Part shown: positions 36,191-43,308 of the stretch, one piece after another
Layout: each line of letters opens with the position of its first letter
How positions within the stretch are numbered: the first letter of the stretch is position 1
Source: Akkermansiaceae bacterium
Lineage (GTDB): Bacteria > Verrucomicrobiota > Verrucomicrobiia > Verrucomicrobiales > Akkermansiaceae
Length of the DNA stretch: 60,701 bases
Direction: 5' to 3'
NCBI GenBank assembly: GCA_903906515.1
Contig: CAIVKO010000149.1
Coordinates: 1 to 60,701, forward strand
Notes under the pieces: model-generated
Told to the model about the DNA's origin: nothing
Seen by the model: the letters and a program-made list of their open reading frames with translations, nothing else
Databases searched by the model: none
Program-made: the position numbers and the translations under genes

Positions 36191-36751
36191 TCATTTCAGG
36201 AAATTTTCCAACAATCGCTTGCCGTCTTCCGTGAGAATCGACTCCGGATGGAACTGGACACCGTGGACCGGGTATTCCTTGTGCATGAGGCCCATGATTT
36301 CCCCTTCTTCGGTCCATGCCGTGATTTCGAGGCAATCCGGCAAAGTCTCACGCTTGACGATGAGAGAGTGATAACGGGTGGCGATGAAGGGATTTGGCAT
36401 TCCCTCGAAGACGCTTTTGGACGAGTGATGGATGGGCGAGGTTTTGCCGTGCATCAGGCGGTCCGCGCGGACGACATCGCCGCCATAAACCTGGCCGATC
36501 GATTGGTGGCCGAGGCAAACGCCAAGGATGGGTGTGGTTGCGCCGAGTTCGCGGATGAGATCGAGGGAAATTCCGGCTTCGTTAGGTGTGCATGGCCCGG
36601 GAGAGATGCAGATGCGCTCGGGCTTGAGCGCTTTCACTTCCTCCACCGTGATCACATCATTGCGGAAAATTTTCATCTCCGCACCAAGCTCGCCGAAGTA
36701 TTGGACGAGGTTGTAGGTGAAGGAATCGTAGTTATCGAGGATGAGGAGCAT
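36191..36751 (-). CDS. trpG: Anthranilate/aminodeoxychorismate synthase glutamine amidotransferase
   Basis: 186 aa from [20 protein letters not shown], the universal TrpG/PabA start; the longer frame to 36844 runs into the repeat element. Class I glutamine amidotransferase: nucleophile Cys in [12 protein letters not shown], His and Glu in [11 protein letters not shown]. It supplies ammonia to TrpE or PabB. It lies downstream of trpE on the same strand, separated by a 178-bp gap holding a long palindrome. One such subunit often serves both tryptophan and folate synthesis. Confidence 0.93.
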   Translation of the reverse strand: MLLILDNYDSFTYNLVQYFGELGAEMKIFRNDVITVEEVKALKPERICISPGPCTPNEAGISLDLIRELGATTPILGVCLGHQSIGQVYGGDVVRADRLMHGKTSPIHHSSKSVFEGMPNPFIATRYHSLIVKRETLPDCLEITAWTEEGEIMGLMHKEYPVHGVQFHPESILTEDGKRLLENFLK

Positions 36752-36773
36752 TTTGGGTAAATTTGAAATTTTC

Positions 36774-36914
36774 AACCGCAGATGGACGCAGATGGACGCG
36801 GATAAAGAAGAATAAGGAAATTCAAACGAAACAAATGGACCCATGATTCTGATGAGGATTTATGTAAAATCCCTTTATTCTGAAATCTGTGTCCATCTGC
36901 GTTCATCTGCGGTT
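36774..36914. repeat. Repeat-armed palindrome between trpE and trpG
   Basis: Left arm 36774-36803 is built of repeats of CAGATGGACG; right arm 36885-36914 is its inverse with three mismatches over 30 bases. The 81-base centre is AT-richer. A relative with the same arm type but a different centre lies at 55271-55366. Confidence 0.85.
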
Positions 36915-36929
36915 CATTTTCTCTTAGAA

Positions 36930-38429
36930 TCAGTCTTCAAGCGTGCGTGCAAGGGCGATGGCGCGGAGCATGCCTTTGGCCTTGTTGACGGTTTCGATGT
37001 ATTCGTAGGTGGGATCGGAATCGGCGACGACTCCGGCACCGGCCTGCACATAGGCCTTGCCGTCCTTCAACAAACAGGTGCGCAGGGTGATGCAGGAATC
37101 GTGCGAGCCATCGAAGCCGAAATACCCGACCGCGCCGGCGTAGGCGCAGCGTTTGTTTTTTTCCAACGAGTTGATGATCTGCATCGCCCGGATTTTCGGT
37201 GCGCCGCTGACGGTGCCGGCCGGAAACGTCGCTCTCAGGACATCGTAGGCGCTGTGCGTGGGATCAAGTTCGCCGGAGACATTGGATACGATGTGCATGA
37301 CATGGCTGTAACGCTCGACGATCATGAAATCATCCACTTTCACCGCGCCGTGTCTGGCGATGCGTCCCACGTCGTTGCGGGCGAGATCGACGAGCATGAG
37401 GTGCTCGGCGCGCTCCTTGGGATCGGCTAACAGATCAGCGGCGAGAGCGTCGTCCTCTTCCGGGGTTTCTCCTCTCCAACGGGTGCCGGCGATCGGGCGG
37501 ATGTCGATGCGTCCGTGGATTGATCGCACGTGGACTTCCGGGGAGCTGCCGACCAGCGAGAAATCGCCGAGTTCGAGAATGAACATGTAGGGCGAGGGAT
37601 TCACCAATCGCAGCGCCCGGTAGAGATCCACCGGCGGCAGGGTAAAATCGGTTTCAAACCGCTGGCTTGGCACGAATTGGAAGATGTCACCGGCGGCGAT
37701 GAATTCCTTGCCGGCGCGCACGATGGTTTCGAATTCCTCTTGGGTTGTGTTGCTGCGGGCATCCACCGGTTCCACTTTCACCAGGCCATTGAGGGCGGGT
37801 ACATGCAGTGGTCGGTTGAGGATTTCCACGATGGCGGCCACTTTGCCACGGGCCTCGGCATAGGCGTCCTCAAGGGTCGCAAACTCGTCGATGAACGCAT
37901 TGGCCACGACCTGAAGACGACGCAGGCGGTGATCAAACACCAGTAATGTATCTGCCAACACAAACATCGCATCTGGTATTCCGAGCGGGTCAGGCGGCGG
38001 CGGGCCAAGCGTCGGTTCGAACTGGCGCACCGCATCGTAAGACATGTAGCCGACCATTCCGCCGGAAAACAACGGCAGCGCACCGTGCGTGACCGGTTTG
38101 TAGGTGGCCATTTCGCGCTCCAGCGCGGCCAGAAGATCGTCAGGCGTGGTGTAGCTCCGGGTTTTGGAGCCCTCGCGGATGGTGATTTCCTTGTCCCTTG
38201 CCTCGAAAATCGCGCGGGGTCCGCTGCCGACAATCGACCATCGTCCACCCTTTTCGGTGCTTTCCGCGCTTTCGAGCAGAAATGAATGATGATTGTCCCG
38301 CAGTTTCAGGTAGGCTGAAAGCGGGGTCTCGAAGTCTGCGGCGAGCTGGGTGTAAACGGGGATGACATTGCCCCGCTTTGCCAGCCCGGCGAAGGCTTCC
38401 AATGATGGTTCGACCGGAATGAAACTCAC
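36930..38429 (-). CDS. trpE: Anthranilate synthase component I
   Basis: 499 aa from a GTG start (protein M-S-F-I-P-V-E-P-S-L-E-A-F); the frame is open to 38537 but that extension is Arg/Pro-rich and not like TrpE. Converts chorismate to anthranilate. Family blocks: PSPYMFILELGDFSLVGSSPE, RPIAGTRWRGETPEEDD, LMLVDLARNDVGRIA, ATFPAGTVSGAPKIRAM and FDGSHDSCITLRTCLL (each seen in the chorismate-utilising domain). The tryptophan-inhibition LLESAE motif is present near the N-terminus. Transcribed with trpG; promoter not resolved. Confidence 0.93.
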   Translation of the reverse strand: MSFIPVEPSLEAFAGLAKRGNVIPVYTQLAADFETPLSAYLKLRDNHHSFLLESAESTEKGGRWSIVGSGPRAIFEARDKEITIREGSKTRSYTTPDDLLAALEREMATYKPVTHGALPLFSGGMVGYMSYDAVRQFEPTLGPPPPDPLGIPDAMFVLADTLLVFDHRLRRLQVVANAFIDEFATLEDAYAEARGKVAAIVEILNRPLHVPALNGLVKVEPVDARSNTTQEEFETIVRAGKEFIAAGDIFQFVPSQRFETDFTLPPVDLYRALRLVNPSPYMFILELGDFSLVGSSPEVHVRSIHGRIDIRPIAGTRWRGETPEEDDALAADLLADPKERAEHLMLVDLARNDVGRIARHGAVKVDDFMIVERYSHVMHIVSNVSGELDPTHSAYDVLRATFPAGTVSGAPKIRAMQIINSLEKNKRCAYAGAVGYFGFDGSHDSCITLRTCLLKDGKAYVQAGAGVVADSDPTYEYIETVNKAKGMLRAIALARTLED

Positions 38430-38537
38430 GACGCGCCGAACCTTGACCGGAAAACGCCGGAGGGCAAGCTCGGAGCAGGGGGAGGGAGTGCGTTTTTGGT
38501 GATCCCACCCGCCAACTCCCGCGGATGCCATCCGCAA

Positions 38538-39299
38538 TCAAACGCCGATCAATACTTCCACGCCTTTTCCCTGAATGTCCTCGATAAATGCGGGGTCGGC
38601 CTTGGCATCGGTAATCAGGCAACTCAGGTCTGTCACCGCAGCGAAGAAAAACGAGGCCTTCTGGCCGAGTTTCGAGTGGTCCCCCAAAAAAATCACGTCT
38701 TCCGCGCTGGCGATCACGCGCTCTTTGAATGCCGCCTGGCGGGAATTGCTCTCGCTGACCCCGCGCTCGGGATGCAGGCCGCTTCCTGACAAGAACATGC
38801 GGTGGATATTATATCTCAGCAGGGACTTTTCCGCCGTGAGCCCGATGAACGACTTCGACTTGGCATCGTAAATTCCGCCTGTGCAGATCAATTCCAGATT
38901 CGGGCGATCCGCCAGAGCCGTCAGCACGTTGAGCGCGTTGGTCAGAATTGTCAGCGGTAGATCGGGCAAAAACTCGGTCAATGTCAGGACCGTGGAACTC
39001 GCATCCATGAAAATCGTCTCATTCGCCCGGACCCGTCCGGCGGCCAATTTTGCGATCGCCTGCTTTTCATCACGCCGCACCGCCTGGCGCTCGGTGAACG
39101 GCAAATCCTCCCGAATCTTTTCCGGACGGCTCGCCCCACCGTGAATCCGGATCAGCTCCCCGCGCTTTTCCAAAACCTCAAAATCCTTTCGAATCGTCTC
39201 ATCCGTCACTCCCAAACCCTCGGCCGTCTCGGACGTCCGCAAAGATCCCGCTCCATTCAGGAGATCCAAAATCCGGCGTTGACGTTCGATTGCGAGCAT
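38538..39299 (-). CDS. DeoR-family transcriptional repressor, divergent from the BMC operon
   Basis: 253 aa from MLAIERQRRILDLLN; the extra codons to 39392 cover the promoter region. N-terminal HTH (LRTSETAEGLGVTDETIRKDFEVLEKRG, then HGGA) is the DeoR/GlpR pattern; the C-terminal sensor has the sugar-phosphate-binding features IFMDASSTVLTL, ILTNALNVLTAL and ICTGGIYDAKSKSFIG. DeoR proteins are released by phosphorylated sugars, and PVM-type BMC loci often carry one. It most likely senses an intermediate such as fuculose- or rhamnulose-phosphate (inference). Confidence 0.92.
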   Translation of the reverse strand: MLAIERQRRILDLLNGAGSLRTSETAEGLGVTDETIRKDFEVLEKRGELIRIHGGASRPEKIREDLPFTERQAVRRDEKQAIAKLAAGRVRANETIFMDASSTVLTLTEFLPDLPLTILTNALNVLTALADRPNLELICTGGIYDAKSKSFIGLTAEKSLLRYNIHRMFLSGSGLHPERGVSESNSRQAAFKERVIASAEDVIFLGDHSKLGQKASFFFAAVTDLSCLITDAKADPAFIEDIQGKGVEVLIGV

Positions 39300-39320
39300 A
39301 AACTTGTGTATTTCTGTGTT

Positions 39321-39349
39321 TTGTTGGGAATTTTTGGGAAAAGTAATAA
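39321..39349 (+). promoter_or_regulatory. Candidate promoter of the BMC operon
   Basis: TTGTTG (39321-39326) and TAATAA (39344-39349) with a 17-base spacer, 47 bp before the pduL start codon. It lies in the AT-rich 96-bp divergent gap between the DeoR gene and pduL. Confidence 0.45.
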
Positions 39350-39355
39350 TTTTGT

Positions 39356-39367
39356 TTGACTTGTCAA
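39356..39367. promoter_or_regulatory. Candidate operator palindrome in the BMC/DeoR divergent gap
   Basis: TTGAC-TT-GTCAA, a perfect dyad located just downstream of the proposed -10, over the expected transcription start. Its position fits a repressor that blocks the BMC promoter; the link to the adjacent DeoR protein is inference. Confidence 0.5.
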
Positions 39368-39395
39368 CGGAATTCCAGAAAAACCAAAGCAAGTC

Positions 39396-40076
39396 ATGGC
39401 CGAACCGCTAAAACAATCCACCCCACGCGCCGTCATCGAACACATGGTCCGGGAGCAGGTCTATGCCCGCCTCAACCTCAATCTTCCTGCCGCCGCAAAA
39501 GCCCCGAATGCTCTTCTCGTCAATATTTCCGCCAGGCATTGCCACCTCACCCAGGCAGCCGTGGAGGCCCTCTTCGGCCCCGGCCACAAGCTGACGCCGA
39601 TGAAAGGACTCTATCAGGAAGGGCAATACGCCGCCAAGGAGTCGATCACCCTGATCGGTCCGCGCAGTCGCGTGATTTCCAATCTCCGCATCCTCGGCCC
39701 TTGCCGGAACCTCAACCAGATCGAACTTGCCTACACCGACGCGGTTTCTCTCGGCTTCGATATCCCGGTCCGCATGTCCGGTGACATCAAGGGCACACCC
39801 GGTTGCATGCTGATGGGACCTAACGGTTATTTCGAACTCGAAGAAGGCGTCATCCGCGCCCAACCCCATGTCCACATGCGCCAGGAGGATGCCACTTTCT
39901 ACGGCGTCAAACATCTCGACGTCATGAAACTCAAGGTCCACGGCCCGCTCGGCATGACTTTTGACAAACTCGTCGTTCGCGTCGATCCCACCTTCAAACT
40001 CGAAGTCCACATCGACACCGACGAAGGCAACGCCTGCGGCCTCAAGTCCGACACTTTCTGCGAACTGATCAAATAA
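39396..40076 (+). CDS. pduL: PduL-type phosphotransacylase of the BMC
   Basis: 226 aa. Transfers the acyl group from acyl-CoA to phosphate, recycling CoA inside the compartment. The two zinc-binding regions are visible: SARHCHLTQAAVEALFG and HVHMRQEDATFYG. MSGDIKGTPGCMLMGPNG and DEGNACGL are also PduL landmarks. The N-terminal ~28 residues form an amphipathic helix (PRAVIEHMVREQVYARL) before a Pro/Ala linker, typical of an encapsulation peptide. First gene of the operon, 48 bp before the first shell gene. No unrelated Pta-type enzyme is present. Confidence 0.95.
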   Translation: MAEPLKQSTPRAVIEHMVREQVYARLNLNLPAAAKAPNALLVNISARHCHLTQAAVEALFGPGHKLTPMKGLYQEGQYAAKESITLIGPRSRVISNLRILGPCRNLNQIELAYTDAVSLGFDIPVRMSGDIKGTPGCMLMGPNGYFELEEGVIRAQPHVHMRQEDATFYGVKHLDVMKLKVHGPLGMTFDKLVVRVDPTFKLEVHIDTDEGNACGLKSDTFCELIK

Positions 40077-40124
40077 CCTCGAATCCAAAACCACGAATCT
40101 ACAACCCCACCAACACACACCACC

Positions 40125-40397
40125 ATGAGCACTGCACTCGGCATGATTGAAACCAAAGGCTACGTCGGAAGCGTCGAAGCCACCGACGCGATGGCCAAAG
40201 CCGCCAACGTCCAACTCGTCAACCAAATCCAGATCGGCGGAGGCTTCATCACCGTCATCGTCAAAGGCGATGTCGGCAGCGTGAAAGCCGCCGTTGATGC
40301 CGGAGCGGACGCCGCCGGCCGCGTCGGGGAACTCGTTTCCTCCCACGTCATCGCCCGCCCTCATTCTGAACTTCTCGCCCAATTCGGCATCGCGTAA
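40125..40397 (+). CDS. BMC-H shell protein 1 (hexamer)
   Basis: 90 aa, one BMC fold: starts [20 protein letters not shown] (the family opening G-x-I-E-T-x-G), pore loop IGGGFIT near residue 43, then the helix [15 protein letters not shown] and the final strand [11 protein letters not shown]. Forms hexagonal tiles with a central pore that passes small metabolites. Second gene of the operon; about 140 bp, including a palindrome, separate it from the next shell gene. Confidence 0.96.
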   Translation: MSTALGMIETKGYVGSVEATDAMAKAANVQLVNQIQIGGGFITVIVKGDVGSVKAAVDAGADAAGRVGELVSSHVIARPHSELLAQFGIA

Positions 40398-40400
40398 TAC

Positions 40401-40485
40401 AGTCAATGGTCATCCGGCAACCGTCATCGGGAAGAAATCGTAAAGCCACTTCTTCACTAATGACTAATGACAAATGACCGGTGAC
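40401..40485. repeat. Repeat-armed palindrome between BMC-H1 and BMC-H2
   Basis: Left half carries GTCAATGGTCATCC...CGTCATCGGGAAGAA; right half carries its imperfect inverse (CTTCTTCACTAATGACTAAT, then GACAAATGACCGGTGAC). The arms are made of GTCATTAGTCAT-like repeats, also seen at 42421-42497. Confidence 0.7.
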
Positions 40486-40537
40486 TGCCCGAATGTCTAA
40501 ATTTCACAAACCACCAAACATCTAACGAAATTATATT

Positions 40538-40816
40538 ATGGCCAAACAAGCAATCGGCATCATCGAAACCAAGGGCTTCATCTCCCTTGTCGAAGCCTCT
40601 GACGCAGCCCTTAAAGCCGCCGACATCAAAATGACCGGCTGGGAAAAAATCGGCTCCGGCCTCGTCACCGGGTTTTTCGCCGGCGATGTCGCCGCCGTCA
40701 AAGCCGGTCTCGACGCAGCAGCATCCGCCGCCGCCAACCTCGGCACCGTCACCTCCGTGCAAGTCCTTCCCCGCCCGCACGACGACCTGTCGAAGCTCGG
40801 CTCGTGGATGGGGTGA
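40538..40816 (+). CDS. BMC-H shell protein 2 (hexamer)
   Basis: 92 aa, standard BMC-H: MAKQAIGIIETKGFISLVEA, pore loop IGSGLVT, GDVAAVKAGLDAAASAA, and the last strand VQVLPRPHDDL. Closest in the window to BMC-H3 at the N-terminus (MAKQA). A different pore from BMC-H1 (GSG instead of GGG) suggests distinct selectivity (inference). Confidence 0.96.
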   Translation: MAKQAIGIIETKGFISLVEASDAALKAADIKMTGWEKIGSGLVTGFFAGDVAAVKAGLDAAASAAANLGTVTSVQVLPRPHDDLSKLGSWMG

Positions 40817-40822
40817 AGCCAA

Positions 40823-40894
40823 GTTAATAGTTATTGGTTAAAAGTTAAAAGGAAGTGCATAGCTCCCCTTATAACGAATAACAAATAACTCATA
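40823..40894. repeat. Repeat-armed palindrome between BMC-H2 and ackA
   Basis: Left: GTTAATAGTTATTGG then TTAAAAGTTAAAAGG. Right: CCTTATAACGAATAACAA then ATAACTCATAACC. The two halves are imperfect inverses built from GTTATTAGTTA-like units around a short GC core. It ends directly before the ackA start codon. Confidence 0.7.
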
Positions 40895-40897
40895 ACC

Positions 40898-42073
40898 ATG
40901 AATATCCTCGTCGCCAACCTCGGTTCGACCTCATTCAAATACCGCCTCTTCCGCATGGACGAGAGCGGTGGCGAGGTCGTGGCCAAGGGCGGTTACGAGC
41001 GGGTGTCCGATTATGCGGCCGTCATTGACGATGCCATCGCTACCTTACAACGCGATGGAGTCATTACCGGCCCGGATGATATCGATGCGGTCGGTTTCAA
41101 AACCGTGCTCGGCAAGGATCTCAGCGGTTGTGTCGTTGCGGATCAAAAGGTGATCGATGCGTTGGAAGGTTTCGCCGCAGTCGCGCCGGCTCACAATCCA
41201 CCGTATGCAAACGGCATCCGCCAGTTTGCAAAATCACTGCCAGGCGCGAAACTCGTCGCTCTCTTCGAGACCGCTTTCTATCAATGGACCAGCAGCGCCT
41301 CGGCCAATTATGCTATTCCCCGCAGTTGGCGCGACATCGGCATTCGTCGCTACGGTTTCCATGGTGCCAGTCACAAGTTCATCGCCGAACGCTCCGCCGA
41401 ACTCAGCTCACGCGATGATGTGGCGGAAATCGCCCGACGCCTCTATCTTGATGGACCGCGTCCCATTTCAGGCAAACCTTTCCGCGTGATTTCCTGCCAT
41501 CTCGGCGGATCCAGCTCTGTCACCGGAATCCTCAATGGAGTCGCCATCGGCACCAGCATGGGTTTCTCGCCACAAAGCGGACTGCCACAGAACAACCGCG
41601 TCGGAGAACTCGACTCCGGGGCCATTCCCTATGCCATGCGCACTCTCGGCATCTCGCTTGATGAGGCCGAACGCCAGCTCACCAAGGAATCCGGACTGCT
41701 GGGCACCTCCGGAATTTCCAACGACATCCGCGATGTCAAACAAGCCGCTAAAGACGGCAACCCGGACGCACAACTCGCCCTCGACCAACTCGTTCACTCG
41801 ATCCGTCATTGGATCGGTGCCTTCATGCTCGAACTCGGTGGGATCGATGCGTTGGTCTTCACCGCCGGCATCGGCGAAAACGGCCCGGATATCCGTGCGT
41901 CCGTCTGCGCCAATCTGGAAAACTTCGGAATCCGCATGGATTCCGTGAAAAACGACGCCTGCCAGGCCGTCGAGGCGGACATCAGTTCCGCCGACTCCTG
42001 CGCGAGGATTTTCGTGATCCCCGCCAACGAGGAACTCGTGCTTGCCCGCGAGGTCTTCCGCAAACTCTCCTGA
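40898..42073 (+). CDS. ackA: Acetate/propionate kinase of the BMC operon
   Basis: 391 aa, ASKHA fold. Converts acyl-phosphate plus ADP to carboxylate plus ATP, the step after PduL. Starts MNILVANLGSTSFKYRLF (the N-x-G-S-x-S-x-K phosphate-binding motif, here with T for the second Ser). YGFHGASHKF supplies the catalytic His, VISCHLGGSSSVTGIL is the adenosine/phosphate loop, and LVFTAGIGENGPDIR the ATP-binding GIGEN. Located inside the shell gene cluster, consistent with a role coupled to the compartment even if it acts in the cytosol. Confidence 0.95.
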   Translation: MNILVANLGSTSFKYRLFRMDESGGEVVAKGGYERVSDYAAVIDDAIATLQRDGVITGPDDIDAVGFKTVLGKDLSGCVVADQKVIDALEGFAAVAPAHNPPYANGIRQFAKSLPGAKLVALFETAFYQWTSSASANYAIPRSWRDIGIRRYGFHGASHKFIAERSAELSSRDDVAEIARRLYLDGPRPISGKPFRVISCHLGGSSSVTGILNGVAIGTSMGFSPQSGLPQNNRVGELDSGAIPYAMRTLGISLDEAERQLTKESGLLGTSGISNDIRDVKQAAKDGNPDAQLALDQLVHSIRHWIGAFMLELGGIDALVFTAGIGENGPDIRASVCANLENFGIRMDSVKNDACQAVEADISSADSCARIFVIPANEELVLAREVFRKLS

Positions 42074-42119
42074 ATACCACTCTGAACACTGAAAACTAAC
42101 AAACCAACAAACTAATACC

Positions 42120-42422
42120 ATGGCCAAACAAGCAGTAGGACTTCTCGAAACCCGCGGTCTCGCATGCCTCGTCGTCGGCGTTGACGCGATGCTCAAATCC
42201 GCAAACGTCGAACTCGTCGGTCCGATGAAACAAGTCGGCAACGCTCTCTGCAATGCAGTCGTTTCCGGTGATGTCGCCGCCGTCAAGGCAGCCATCGATT
42301 CCGGTGCGGCCGCTGCCGTCGCAGCAGGCGGCGAAGTCATCAGCGCGCATGTCATCGCTCGTCCGGACGATGCGATCGACGGCGTTTTGCCCAAGGAAGC
42401 AGCCCGCGCCCCGCGCAAGTAA
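42120..42422 (+). CDS. BMC-H shell protein 3 (hexamer, atypical pore)
   Basis: 100 aa. Starts MAKQAVGLLETRGLACLVVG, then KSANVELVGPMKQVGNALCN, helix GDVAAVKAAIDSGAAAAVAAG and strand ISAHVIARPDDAID. The pore position reads VGNALCN instead of the usual G-S-G or G-G-G, placing Asn, Ala and Cys at or near the pore. A longer C-terminal tail (KEAARAPRK) ends the protein. Located between ackA and the first pentamer gene, with no palindrome before it and one after it. Confidence 0.95.
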   Translation: MAKQAVGLLETRGLACLVVGVDAMLKSANVELVGPMKQVGNALCNAVVSGDVAAVKAAIDSGAAAAVAAGGEVISAHVIARPDDAIDGVLPKEAARAPRK

Positions 42423-42497
42423 GTCATCGGTCAGCAGTCATTAGTCATTGGGCAAGAGTTGACTCTTTCGCCATTGGCTAATGACTTACGACCCATG
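42421..42497. repeat. Repeat-armed palindrome between BMC-H3 and BMC-P1
   Basis: Left: GTCATCGGTCAGCAGTCATT then AGTCATTGGGCAAGAGT. Right: ACTCTTTCGCCATTGGC then TAATGACTTACGACC. The halves are imperfect inverses; same unit type (AGTCATTRG) as the palindrome at 40401-40485. Confidence 0.75.
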
Positions 42498-42517
42498 TCA
42501 CATAACCCCTAACTCAT

Positions 42518-42826
42518 ATGTTCCTAGCCGAAGTCATTGGACAAGTCGTCTCGACCAAGAAAGACGAACTCATGGTGGGCAAAAAACTCCTGCTGCTTCG
42601 TCCCAAGCTGGTCGATGACAAGGATCCCACCAAATTCAAGGATGGCCAGAGCACCATCGTCGCCATCGACACCGTCGGTGCCGGCGAGGGGGAACTTGTG
42701 ATGTTCTGCCAGGGCAGTTCCGCCCGCGCCGCCCATGGCCTCAAAACCATCCCGGTGGATGCCGCCATTATCGCCATCGTCGATCGTGTCGAAGTCCACG
42801 GAAAAACCCTCTACAAAGGCGGGTGA
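42518..42826 (+). CDS. BMC-P shell protein 1 (EutN/CcmL pentamer)
   Basis: 102 aa. Caps the vertices of the shell. Begins MFLAEVIGQVVSTKKDELM, has LLLLRP, VAIDTVGAGEGELVMFCQGS and IPVDAAIIAIVDRVEV, the full EutN/CcmL pattern (A-x-V-x-G-x-V-x-x-T ... D-x-V-G-A-G-x-G-x-x-V). Followed 11 bp later by the left arm of the GxxExxY element. Confidence 0.95.
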   Translation: MFLAEVIGQVVSTKKDELMVGKKLLLLRPKLVDDKDPTKFKDGQSTIVAIDTVGAGEGELVMFCQGSSARAAHGLKTIPVDAAIIAIVDRVEVHGKTLYKGG

Positions 42827-42837
42827 AGGTTTTTTTG

Positions 42838-43272
42838 AACCACAGATTACACAGATTTCTCAGATTATGAGCGAAGAGAACCTTCATGCTGAACTAACCC
42901 AACGCATTATTGGTATTGCGATGGAGGTTCATCGTGAACTTCGCAATGGCCTTGATGAAAAATTATATGAAAATGCCATGTGTATCGATTTTGCAGACCA
43001 AAACATTTTTTTTGATCAACAAAAGAGATATACGGTGTTTTATAAGAAACGTCCCATTGGGAATCTCATTCCTGATTTAATTATCGATAACTCTGTTATC
43101 GTTGATGCCAAAGTAGTTGAATCCTTCAACGATGTTCATCTTAGTCAAATGATCGGCTATTTGAAAATTACCGGGCTCCGAGTCGGACTTCTACTCAATT
43201 TTAAGCACGCGTCTCTCAAAATCAAAAGAATAACCATTTAATCAATCTGCGAAATCTGAGTAATCTGTGGTT
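42838..43272. mobile_element. Candidate GxxExxY cassette bounded by inverted repeats
   Basis: Left arm 42838-42866 (AACCACAGATTACACAGATT, then TCTCAGATT) and right arm 43244-43272 are inverse copies matching at 27 of 29 bases. The arms abut a single gene: its ATG follows the left arm directly and its stop lies 2 bp before the right arm. The 435-bp unit sits between BMC-P1 and the aldehyde dehydrogenase, is much richer in A+T than its neighbours, and has gene-less relatives at 46797-46902 and 53731-53838. Mobility is inferred; no target-site duplication is obvious. Confidence 0.65.
42867..43241 (+). CDS. GxxExxY protein
   Basis: 124 aa. The family motif is GLDEKLYENA (G-x-x-E-x-x-Y). The core LIPDLIIDNSVIVDAKVVE ... 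QMIGYLKITGLRVGLLLNF resembles a PD-(D/E)xK nuclease-like fold (D, D-x-K and the Q-x-x-x-Y-L motif). Function is not established for the family. The start at 42867 is preferred because the upstream frame is the inverted-repeat arm. Codon use is far more A/T-rich than in neighbouring BMC genes, pointing to recent transfer or different constraints. It interrupts the otherwise purely BMC operon. Confidence 0.85.
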   Translation: MSEENLHAELTQRIIGIAMEVHRELRNGLDEKLYENAMCIDFADQNIFFDQQKRYTVFYKKRPIGNLIPDLIIDNSVIVDAKVVESFNDVHLSQMIGYLKITGLRVGLLLNFKHASLKIKRITI

Positions 43273-43308
43273 AAACCAATCCATTACCCCAAGACCTTCC
43301 CCACTCTC

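Noticed and set aside
38430-38537. 36-codon extension of trpE and possible trp leader peptide
   Set aside because: Sequence is Arg/Pro-rich, has no run of Trp codons and no attenuator-like hairpins with T-tract.
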